From the NCBI GenBank assembly GCA_964203275.1, contig CAXNMF010000001.1, positions 496,001 through 560,000 of the forward strand: DNA of 64,000 bases. The letters are read 5' to 3'. The notes under the pieces are model-generated. The model did not search any database, was not told where the DNA came from, and saw only the letters and a list, made by a program, of their open reading frames with translations. This DNA is from Ga0077527 sp945862135. Its GTDB lineage: Bacteria > Pseudomonadota > Gammaproteobacteria > Burkholderiales > SG8-41. Shown in pieces: positions 17,999 through 27,478 of this stretch. Within the stretch, counting starts at the first letter, position 1, and each line of letters starts with the position of its first letter. The position numbers and the translations under genes were made by a program.

Positions 17999-20558
17999 AT
18001 GAAGCGTTTTACAAAATCCATGATGGCCTGTGGTATCGGCGCGGTGCTGGGCCTGTCGCCGGCGTTTGCCGAGTTGCAGCGCGTCGGCCCGGTGGATGCC
18101 GCACATGGTTTCCCGACCTGGCACCAGGATCGCAGCGGCGTGGCGATGGAACTGTGCAGCATCGACAGCCAGGCCACGCTGGATCAGGGCCTGTGCCTGT
18201 TGTTGCCCGGCAACACCACGCTGAATGCCGTCGGGGGCCGAGCAGTTTCCGCAGAACTGGGGTCTCGAGCACTTTTACTGGGGCGCGTTTGCCGATGTGA
18301 CTACCGCCGGCGCTGATCCCAAGACCGGCATGGTGACGCCCGGCGCCGGCAGCACGCTGGTGGTGATGGCGCTGCAGTCAACTTTTGCCGGCACGGCCGT
18401 GCAAAGCCCGGACCAGATCACTTTCGGCCGCTGGCGGGTACGCGTCAACAATGCGCCCTGCAACGGCAGCTACACTTTTTACACACCGAACAAGGCGCCG
18501 CAGACCTTCCTCGGCGTCGCCGGTTCACGCATTTCACAAACCGACGATATCGGCATCGGCGCACCCGGTGATTTCGCCGGCGCGCTGCGTTCGTCGGTGG
18601 GCCCTTTCCTGTTACCGGCGACGCAGTCCGGCGGCGGTGCACTGGCACCCTTCATCGGCCCCAACGGCAAGCGCTATATTTCCAATAACGCCGATCTGGT
18701 GCCGGTGACCGGCAGCCCGATCGCCAATCCGCTGAAGGGAACCACCAAGAGCTATATTCCGGCGACCATCGCCGCGCAGAATTTCAACAACTATTTCCTC
18801 GTCGAAGGACCGGGCATCGTCTCGGGCAACTGCGGCGCAACCGAGGCGGTGTATTCCGAAACGTTTACCGTGATGGGGCGTCTGTATGACGGCCCGATGC
18901 CGTCGCGCGCCGTGGTTGACCGCGTGACCTACCGCGTGGTCGACACCAATGCCGACGGCACGCCCGACAGCTTCCGCATCGGGGCCTGGGCGAATGGATT
19001 GCAGGAAGTCGGCCGTCCGGTGCCGGAATTGGCGATGAGCCTGTTCCACACCGATCCGGCGAATCCCGCCAATTTCACTGCCGAGCTCGGCATGACGCGC
19101 TTTGCAGTGCCCAACTCCGCGAACACTGCGACGCCGAGTTTTAATTTTTTCCAGGGGCAGAGCGCCCCGGTGCGTTCCGCCGGTGTGCCGGCAGTGACGC
19201 AGGCAACACCGATCTATACCCACGCGCGCATCCGTACCGTGACCGACCAGCCGGTGTCGCAGCAGGACGTGAAGCTGGTGGACGAGCTGATGATTACCGG
19301 TGCGACTTACAACGCCAACACCAAGGAACTCAAGGTGACGGCGGAGTCGGGTGCCTTCCTGCAGCAGCACAGCGCGGCCGGCACCTGCTCGGTGCCCTGC
19401 CTGACGCTGGATAACTTCAATCTGCCGGCGAAAACGGCGGCCGGTGCAGCGATTGATTTTCAGCTGAAAACCGACGGCGTATCCAAGCTGGCGATGGCCA
19501 CGGTAACCATTCCCAATGTGCAGACGCCGCCGAATGCGGTGACGGTACTTTCCAGCCTTGGCGGTCGTGACACGCAACTGGTGCGCTACAGCGGCAGCAG
19601 CGTAGTCACGCCGTTGCTGCTCGATGACGCCGTGTCGACGGCGATGAATGTGCCGGCGGCCATCGATGCGCTGGCCAACGATGTCGGCGTTGCAGCCGTA
19701 CCGAATCTGCGCGTGTGTTACAGCGCCGCGCAGATCAGCGGTATTGCCAATTGCCCGCTGGCCACCACGGCGGCACTGGTCAACGGCACGGCGCTGACCG
19801 CGCAAGGCGGGGCGGTGCGCGTCGCCGGCAATCAGATCACGTACACGCCGCCCTCAGGCCGCGGCGGCATCACCGATGTGTTTTATTATCAGGTAACGAC
19901 CTTGCAGAACGTGATCTCGCCGCGCGGCAAGATCACCGTCAATGTCGGCAACGTCAGTGGCCTGCCGGATGCGATTGACGATCTGAACCTGACCACGACG
20001 GCGGGCCGTACGCTGACCGTCAATGTACTCGCCAATGATTTTGCGCCGGCCGGTGTCAATGTGGCCTCGCTGACGCTGATCGGTGATCCTGTTAACACCA
20101 CAACCCTGGCGGCGGCGCCCGGTACCGCTGCTTTCCTCAACGGGCAGCTGCAGTTCACACCGCAATCCGCCGGCAGCTATTCCATGACCTATACCTTCAC
20201 CGATAACGTCGGCGTGGTCGCCAACCGCGGCGTGGTCACCGTGAATGTGGTCGCTGCAGAAACGCTGACCGGCACCGGCCGTTTCCGCACCCGCAGCAAC
20301 TCGCTGACGGCGACCGGTACCAGCACGGTGCGTGCCGGGCAGGTGATTGAATTGCGCAACGCCAGCACCACAGCCAATGCCTGCGCCAATCCCTCGGCCT
20401 TGCCGCTGCTCGGACGCTCGTTGCCGGTGACAGCGGTCGGCGTCTGGGATGTCGCGCAGATCACCCTGCCGGCCGGCGCCGTGGCGCCGACTTCGCTGGT
20501 GGCGTACTCGCCGGCTTACGGCGGCTGCACCCAATTCGCCGTGCGGGTCACCCAGTAA
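17999..20558 (+). CDS. Secreted protein A2 with two Ig/cadherin-like DVLAND repeats (one frameshift)
   Basis: ATG at 17999 follows GGGAG and starts the signal peptide KSMMACGIGAVLGLSPAFA. One extra base in a G5 run at 18233-18237 shifts the frame about 80 residues in; deleting it restores a continuous protein of about 852 residues, while the frame from 18225 is open for 777. The N-terminal unknown domain (LQRVGPVDAAHGFPTWHQD, NWGLEHFYWGAF) has several cysteines. The C-terminal part has two repeats, AIDALANDVGVAA and VNVLANDFAPAGV, each ending in a DVFYYQ/SMTYTFTDNVG-type strand, the Ig/cadherin-like pattern of adhesive surface proteins. No anchor, autotransporter or sorting motif is visible at the C-terminus. 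Tandem paralogue of A1. Confidence 0.8.
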
Positions 20559-20581
20559 GTCCCGGCGCGAAGGTGTTGTTT

Positions 20582-20648
20582 CGACCCCAAGGGGTCGGAT
20601 AGACCGGTTTTCCAAGCCGGTAAAAGGGGCCCTCAGGGCCCCTTTTTT
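20582..20648 (+). terminator. Tandem hairpins ending with a strong intrinsic terminator
   Basis: AAAAGGGGCCC (20622-20632) pairs with GGGCCCCTTTT (20636-20646) around TCA and runs into T6. Just upstream are a CGACCC/GGGTCG hairpin (20582-20597) and an ACCGG/CCGGT stem. This should end transcription of the A genes and separate them from B1. Confidence 0.92.
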
Positions 20649-20770
20649 CATTTTGAGGGTATTCGCAATCCGTAAATGTAATCAGCAGTATAAAAATAAT
20701 CATTATTAAACAGATGCTTACAGTTTTGTCCGGGTTATATCGATAAAAACGGAAATCACACCTTGTCAAT

Positions 20771-20840
20771 AAATGATAAAAACAATAATATGCCGGTCAG
20801 TTTTGGGTTAAACCCATTTTTGCCCAATTTATTGTTTTTA
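20771..20840. promoter_or_regulatory. Perfect inverted repeat upstream of secreted-protein gene B1
   Basis: TAAAAACAATAA at 20777-20788 has its exact complement at 20829-20840, with a 40-base spacer. The left arm is part of AAATGATAAA (20771-20780), the motif also found at 3396 and 15041. The repeat ends 25 bases before the B1 start codon, so it occupies the likely promoter or leader. The 307-base gap 20559-20865 otherwise holds only the terminator. Confidence 0.45.
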
Positions 20841-20865
20841 ATATTTTTGGATCGGAAGGCCGTCG

Positions 20866-23446
20866 ATGAATCCGCAACCGTTGTCGCAAATTCAGGAATC
20901 GCTCAAGCCCGTTCAAGCCGTTTCAGCCATCGGGATGTTCCGCCCTTTGTTGGCTGCACTGGCCTTGATCAGCGGTCTGATGCCGTCGGTGGCTCAGGCC
21001 GCTGCTGCCGCCACTGCGGCGCCGATTTCCGGTGAAATCCAGCACCTGTCGCTGACCACCCCCGGCGATTACTGGTCGGGCGGCACCATCGTCGTCGGTG
21101 GCCAGTCGATCATCATCCCGCGCAACCTGCTGGCGGATCTGCCGGCGAACCGGCTGACCTTGTGGCAGCTGGTCGATCAGGCGCCCGCCGCCTGCAAGGC
21201 GCTGGGGCAGACCGGTCTGGCCAAATCCGATACCTGTAACACCAGCGGCAAGGGCGGTTTTGCTTTCGTCGCCGCCAACCGCACGCGCAACGGCAATGTC
21301 ATCGCCGGCGATCTGTTCCTGGAAAAGGGCCGCGAGAGTGTCTCGGGTGTGGTCACCTATATCAATCACACCGACGGTTATCTGCGCATCAACGGCACGC
21401 CCTCCGTCAATGGCGCCGATGGACCCGGAGCACCGGCTTGCTGGCGCGGATGAACGACCCGTCTTCACGCCATACCGTACAGCAGGGACTCGGCTGCGCG
21501 ACCGGATCCGAAAACTGCAGTCCCGATGCGCGCTTCGGCAATGATCCTGACAACTACACCAACGCGTCAGTCAACGGCTATCCGATGTGTATCCCCAGCC
21601 GCGTTGCGAGGAACTGGGCCGGGTTGCCCGCGCAGGGTGCCGGTGCTGATGCATCGCCGGCAGTTGCTGCTGGCAGGGCTCAATCCAATCTGGCGAATCC
21701 CGGCCAATGGCGATGAACTGTGCCCGCAGGGCAACCGCCCGGCCAATGCCAATACCCCCGGCAGCCGGACTCGCGGCGCATGGCGCCGATCAAGGTCGGT
21801 GACCACATCAGCCTTGAAGGCAGTTATTGAAGTGGTCAACGGTGTGCGCTTTCTGTCATTCCACACCTCGACCACCTCGGTGGCCATCGCCACCAAGACC
21901 GCACTGACCCAGCCCGACTATCTGGCACCGGATGAAGTCGAACTCGATGCGCCGGGCTTCAACAACCTGCGCATCCGCGGCCTGTTCATCGGTTATTCCA
22001 CACTGCCGCCCGACGTGCTGTTCTGGACCGTGCACTACGATCCGGTTGAGAACCTGCCTCACGAGAAGCCGCTGGGTACGACCAAGGGCTGCGATATGGT
22101 GACCCGCGCCGGCAACGACTGCGGCCTCAACAACGGCCTGGTTGCGGGTGTCGGCAACAACATCTGGAAACTGCGCTACAACCTCGACTTCCTCGAGGGC
22201 GCGCGCGAACGCGCAAACCCCTGTATCCATCTGCGCGCCGATGCGCGTCTGGGTAATGGCTTTTGCCCGAACAACCAGAGCGCTGTGGCGGCCTCGCTGA
22301 ATGACATCTTCGGCGTACTGAGTCCGCTGCCGCGCGAAATCATCATGCGTACCGGGCATCTGCTCGCCGCGCGCGCCGCCGGCTACGAGCCGGTGACCGT
22401 CGACATCCGCGGCAACAAGGCGACCAACGGCGAATACCTGTTCCCGATTGCCAACGGCATTCTCGGCATGGGCGGCCTCGGTGGTATCGGCATGCCGGAA
22501 ATGGTCGAGGTCGACCTGACCCAGACCACGATGCCGTTTTTCTTTACCTCAATGCCGTGGACCCTCGACCGTCGTCTGAGCCCCGGTGGTTGCAAGGATG
22601 GTTGTGAGACCACGCCGCAGCCGCTCGACCCTTATCCCTTTGAAGGCCTCGATCCGCGGACCCAGGCCCGCAACATCCCGGTCGGTACCTATAACGATCC
22701 GAAATTCACCGCGGCACCGCTGAGCGATGTGCGCAACCGCGTCCTGTCGCATATGACGCGCATCGGCACCGCCGAGCCCGCGGTGTATGACTTTAACGGC
22801 GATGCCAGCGTGCTGGCCTGGCCGCCGGCCGACCCGGATGCGCTGCCGATCCGCGCCACCCCGCAGATTGCTTACTGCGCGAAAGGCGCAGCCGCGGGCA
22901 ATACCAGCTGCATGCAGCCGGTGTCGCCGCCGGTGTGCGTCGCGCCGCTGGTGTTGCAGAACGGTTCCTGCGTAACGGCGCTGATTACAGTTGCTGCCGA
23001 AGCGCCGCCGGCGCCGCCGACCTTTACCACGCCGGTGACGCCGCCGGTCACCCCTCCCGTGACACCGCCCGTTACACCGCCGGTAACTCCCCCGACGCCG
23101 ACCGTGGATACCGTCACCATCGCGCGCGTGGTGTGGGTGCCGATTGGCGGCCAGCGCGGCCTGCGGGTGATTGCCAAGTCCATCGCAGCCTGCCGGTCCG
23201 ATTCCCAATCTGCTGGTGACGGCTTTTGACGGCGCCAATGTGCTGCTGCCGCAGACCGCGATGATCCGCTCGATCGTGCCGATCGCTACGGATGTCGGTG
23301 CGGTGCAGTGCTCCGTCGACCGATCCCTGCTGGCAACTGCACGGCTGACCCGACTGCCGCGCGATATCAAGCCGAGTTCGGTGGTAGTGCAGTCGAGCAA
23401 GGGCGGTACCGCGACGCAGTTGCCCACCAACAATCAATCGTTCTGA
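20866..23446 (+). pseudogene. Secreted protein B1, multiple frameshifts (paralogue of 23513-26039)
   Basis: ATG at 20866 is preceded by GGAAGG. A hydrophobic signal segment (RPLLAALALISGLMPSVAQA) lies at about residues 25-45; an internal ATG just before it is an alternative start. The mature start ISGEIQHLSLTTPGDYWSGGTIVV matches B2. Frame breaks occur near 21425 (base missing), 21705 (extra C), 21765 (missing G), 21828 (extra T) and 23178 (extra base), with probably a compensating pair near 23320-23350. From 21835 to 23178 the frame is clean and closely matches B2. A Pro-rich linker (PVTP repeats) precedes the C-terminal VDTVTI...W domain. Family not recognised; predicted secreted. Joined length is about 855 residues. 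Confidence 0.75.
23032..23091 (+). repeat. Five 12-base repeats encoding PVTP
   Basis: Five consecutive 12-base units of the form CCSGTNACNCCN encode (PVTP)5 in the linker of B1. B2 has a looser Pro/Val linker at the matching position without the regular repeat. Third positions differ between units, so this is an older repeat under protein-level selection rather than a fresh slippage tract. Confidence 0.85.
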
Positions 23447-23512
23447 TCGGGGCGCGCCATGAACCATTCACCAAACGCTGCCCTGAACTTCAATGTCGAG
23501 CAAGGAAACGCC

Positions 23513-26039
23513 ATGTTTTCCAAAGCAATCGTATGCCTGCGTAGAGCGCGCAACACCGCCGCAGCCCTCGGCCTGATCATCGCCATCGGGCTTCACTCTG
23601 ACCCCGATGGCGGCGCAGGCCGCCACGTCGGTGACGATCAGCGGCGAGATTTCGCGCATTACGCTGACCACGCCGGGCGATTACTGGTCGGCCGGCACGC
23701 TGGTGATCAGCGGTCAATACGTGACCATCCCGCGCAACCTGCTGATTGATCTGCCGGCCAACCGGCTGACGCTGTGGCAGTTGTTCGACCAGGCCCCGGC
23801 GGCGTGCAAAGCGCTCGGCGAAACCGGGTTGACCAGCACCGACCGCTGCAACACCTCGGGCACCGGCGCCTATGCCAGCATTTCCGCCAACCGCACCAAC
23901 GGCGGCAACATCATTGCCGGCGACATGCTGATCGACAAGGGACAGGAAGTGGTGACCGGCGCAGTGACCTATATCAATCACGATGACGGTTATCTGCGCA
24001 TCAACGGCATCCTTGGCGATCCGGAAGTCGGCATGCTGGCGCGGATGAATGATCCGACGCAGCGCCATACCGTGCAAAAGGGCCTTGGCTGCGCAGCAGA
24101 AAGCGCCGAGCTCAATTGCAGCGCTGACCCGCGCTTTACCAACGACCCCGACAACTACACCAATACCGCAGTGACCGGCTATCCGATGTGCATCCCGAGC
24201 CGGGTGGGACGACCCTTTGTCGGCCTGCCGGCGCAGGGTAATGATCCGACCGATCCGAATTATTCGCCGGCGGTACCGGCGCAGATCGCGCAGTCCGGTA
24301 CGATCGACCCTGCGCGCGGCGATGTGTTGTGTCCCGATACCAATCGCCCGGTGACACCGAGCGGTCTGGTCAATGATTCGCGCTTCATGGCCCCGATCCG
24401 CCTCGGCGACGAGATCAAGCTCGAGGGTAATTTCGAGACCGTCAACGGCGTGCGTTTCCTGTCCTTCCACAGCTCGGTCACCGAGATTGCGCTGGAGACC
24501 AAACCGGCACTCAGTCAGCCGGATTATGTGATGCCGGAAGAAGTGGAGCAGGATGCGCCCGGTTACGAGAACCTGCGGGCGCGCACGCTGCTGATCGGTT
24601 TTGCAACGCGGCGCCCCGACGTGCTGCTGTGGACCCTGCACTATGATCCGGTGACCAACAGCCGCGTCGAGAAGCCCTGGGCTTCGGTGCGCGCCTGCGA
24701 TCTGATCGGTGGCGCGGGGGACTGCAGCGCCAACGGCCTGGTCCCGGGTGTCGGCGGCCATATCTGGAAAATCCGCTACAACGTGGATTTCGCGCAAGGA
24801 TCGCAGGAGGTTACGGATAATCCCTGCAGTAATCTGCGCGCCGAGCCGCGTTTCGGTCACCCGACGCAATTCTGTCCGGTCAATCTGAGCACGCCGGCCG
24901 GGTCGATTGCCGAGCAGCTGGCGATCGTCAGCCCGATGCCGCGCGAAATCATTGCCCGCACCGGTCATCGCCTGGCGGCGCTGGCTGCCGGCATCACGCC
25001 GACGACGGTGGATATCAAGGGTACGCCGGCCACCAATGGCGAGTATCTGGTGCCGCTGGGCGTCAATCTCGGTGGCGTCGGTTTCCCCGAGTGGCAGGAG
25101 TTTGATCTGACCAAGATGGCCTGGCCTTTCCAGTTCACCGGCCTGCCGTGGACGCTGGATCGCCGCCTGAGCCCCGGTGGTTGCAAGGGTGGTGTTTGCG
25201 AATCGACCCCGCAGCCTCTGGATCCCTATCCCTTTGAGGGGGTGGACCCGCGCCTGCAGGCACGCACGCTGCCGACCGGTCCCTACAACGACCCGCGTTT
25301 CACCGCTGCACCGCTGACCGATGCGCGCAACCGTATCCTGTCCTATGTGACACCGGTCAATGGCACGTTTGATTTCAACGGCAACGCCAGCGTACTCGCG
25401 TGGCCGCCGATTGATCCGCCGACCTTCGCGGTGGCGGTGACGCCGGCGGAGACCTTCTGCGCGTCGAGCACCGGCAGCTGCGCCACAACAGTCGCACCGC
25501 CCGTGTGTTCAGCGCCGCTGGTGCTGCGTAACGGCGCCTGTATGCCGGCGGAATTGCTGGCGCCGCCGCCGGCGCCGCGCAATCCGCCGGTGGTGCCGGT
25601 GGTGACGCCGGTGATCGCGCCGCCGCCGGTTCCGGTGGTGACCCCTGTGGCGACGCCTGATACGGTGACCATTGAGGGTGTGACCTGGACGACGTTTGGC
25701 GGTCGGCGCGGGATCATGGTGGTGGCCAAAACCTCGCAGCCTAATGGCCCGGTTCCCTCACTGTTTGTGACGGGTTTCAATAACCAAAACATCATATTGC
25801 CGCAGACCGCGATGCGCCGGGTGACGTTCCCGATCGATTTGCTGCTGGAAGCCACCGATCCGCGTGATCCTAGGCGGGTGATCGGTACCGTGCAGTGTTC
25901 GGTGGCCAGCCCCTGCTGGCAGTTGCCGGTGACCCGGATTCCAGGAGATGCGGCACGGGTCAAACCGACTTCGGTGACGGTGCAGTCGAGCAAAGGCGGC
26001 AGTGCGACGCGGGCGGCAATTAACGGCCCGGGTTTCTGA
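23513..26039 (+). CDS. Secreted protein B2 (frameshift in the signal peptide)
   Basis: ATG at 23513, with AAGGAAA upstream, begins a signal peptide (RARNTAAALGLIIAIG). A GGG run at 23588-23590 then shifts the frame; removing one G joins it to TLTPMAAQAATSVTISGEI and a frame open to 26039, about 840 residues in all. Without the correction translation could only start at ATG 23607, lacking an export signal. The mature protein has an N-terminal domain (LTTPGDYWSAGTLVISG, IPRNLLIDLPANRLTLWQL), a long central domain with paired cysteines, a Pro/Val-rich linker near residues 655-700 and a C-terminal domain ending SVTVQSSKGG. I do not recognise the family. It is the tandem paralogue of B1. Confidence 0.8.
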
Positions 26040-26087
26040 TCCCGGAGCCACTGTTTCCGCGGATGGTGACCCCGTCCGCGATCGAAT

Positions 26088-26122
26088 CAGCGGGGCTTCC
26101 CAGGAAGCTCCGCTGTTTTTTT
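26088..26122 (+). terminator. Strong Rho-independent terminator after B2
   Basis: CAGCGGGGCTTCC (26088-26100) pairs with GGAAGCTCCGCTG (26103-26115), one G-U pair, loop CA, followed by seven T. It ends the secreted-protein array. Confidence 0.93.
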
Positions 26123-26239
26123 AACCAGGAATGTGGAGTTGATGTTGGCTGCCGGCGTCAGCAGGCTGCTGCGGAGCTTGCAAAATGCTGACATTTTGCG
26201 TGACGCGTCAGGGCACAGCGGTCCAGTCAATTCCGCAGG

Positions 26240-26521
26240 TCAGGCTGCAGCGAGCTGGGCAATACGGGACGTGTTGCGCCGGGGTCGCTTGACAGGAGCC
26301 TGCGCGACGATTTCCAGTGGAGCGAGGGGTGCCAGCTCCCGCTCAAAAAGCACTCTGGGTTTCAGCTTGCCCTTGAATTCAAGGCTGTAAGTGATCTGGC
26401 GGTTGCGATGAATCGAACCGATAAAGGCGTGAAGGATCACGCCGATGCCGAAACGCGTGCTGACAACATCGCCGGGCTGGAAGCTCGGTAACTGGATTTT
26501 TCTCCGTGTCGATTTGGGCAT
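26240..26521 (-). CDS. Small basic hypothetical protein
   Basis: This is a 93-residue protein with a basic N-terminus (MPKSTRRK) and tail (KRPRRN). The core, FQPGDVVSTRFGIGVILHAFIG followed by ITYSLEFKGKLKPRVL, looks like a small beta barrel of the CarD/KOW type (PGDxV...GxGxI), which bind RNA polymerase or nucleic acid; this is a resemblance, not an assignment. GGAA sits eight bases upstream of the ATG. It lies alone between the B2 terminator and an Hpt gene. Confidence 0.6.
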   Translation of the reverse strand: MPKSTRRKIQLPSFQPGDVVSTRFGIGVILHAFIGSIHRNRQITYSLEFKGKLKPRVLFERELAPLAPLEIVAQAPVKRPRRNTSRIAQLAAA

Positions 26522-26902
26522 CGCTTAATTTCCATTGCGTTGAAGTTTTGTTACGGCGATCCACTTGAAGTGGGCCGCAAGGCGCTAAAATCGAATATTG
26601 ATATGATATTAATGAGAATTTTGATAAAATGCAAAGGGGTAAGGGTGGCAAACAAGGCCAGAAAAGCCTTCCTTTCCCTGATTGCTTGTTCCAATCGCGA
26701 TGCGGTGAATGATGTCGTGCGATCGTCCTTTTTCCCGGGCGGGCACTGAAAGCAGGACGGCTGATTTTCCGGTGTGAATCAGAAAATCATTTAAAAACAA
26801 GTGGTTGCTTTGATGCGCGGAATGGGTGCTGCCCGCACTCACCCAGGGTTACTCCCGTAACCTGCGGTGATTGCGGGTAGTGCTCTGCCCGGCAGGTGCC
26901 GG
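26522..26902. other. Gene-poor gap, 381 bases
   Basis: Only short overlapping frames on opposite strands occur here (about 26540-26749 and 26609-26842), neither with recognisable similarity or a convincing ribosome site. The stretch 26590-26640 is AT-rich and may hold the promoter of the leftward small protein gene. Confidence 0.5.
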
Positions 26903-27295
26903 TTAGCGCGGGGTCGGACTGAGGTTTTGTGCAGCGAGATGCTGCAGGAGTCGTTGGTGTTCGGTGTTGATAAGGGTCCAGGCCGCAGCGAAGCCCGCAA
27001 CTTCTCCGCTACGAGCGAGAGCCTCCAGTTGCATTGCGCTGTCACCGAGCGGGCGGGCACCGACCATGTAAGAGGCGCCTTTGAGGCGGTGGGCGCTGCG
27101 CTGCACCGAGGGGCTGTTGCTTTCGCGTATTTCGGATTCGAGTTGCTGCAGGTCGCCGGTCAAGGTGTCGAGGAATTGCTGCAGCACTTCACGCCGCAAT
27201 TCTGCGTCATCGCCCAGATACTCCAGCAGCACGCTGTCGTCGAGCGGACTCTGGGCGGTGGAAGCGGACGGTGATTGCTGTTGGGGGTCGTTCAT
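26903..27295 (-). CDS. Hpt domain phosphotransfer protein
   Basis: This is a 130-residue cytoplasmic protein. A disordered Q/S-rich N-terminus precedes one Hpt helical bundle with phospho-accepting His69 in SAHRLKGAS. Such proteins shuttle phosphate from the receiver of a hybrid kinase to a response regulator. It is divergent from a Cache-type kinase that itself has no receiver; the multi-PAS hybrid kinase 3.4 kb away does have one. Which kinase it serves cannot be decided from sequence. Confidence 0.88.
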   Translation of the reverse strand: MNDPQQQSPSASTAQSPLDDSVLLEYLGDDAELRREVLQQFLDTLTGDLQQLESEIRESNSPSVQRSAHRLKGASYMVGARPLGDSAMQLEALARSGEVAGFAAAWTLINTEHQRLLQHLAAQNLSPTPR

Positions 27296-27478
27296 GATGT
27301 TGGGCGGAATCGAAAAAAACTGATCGAAAGTCAGCGCGGAGAAAAGCAGTAAACGCCGGTTTTCCCTGCGATTGGGCAGGGCGCGGATTGTAACCTGTAG
27401 TCGAATGACCGATAAATTTCCGGGGGCGCCCTGCAGTATCCCGCGCCATTTCCCGAACTCAACAGAACAGGCTCCATT

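Noticed and set aside
26540..26842. Two short opposite-strand ORFs of 69 and 77 codons
   Set aside because: They overlap each other, have no recognisable similarity and lack convincing ribosome sites.
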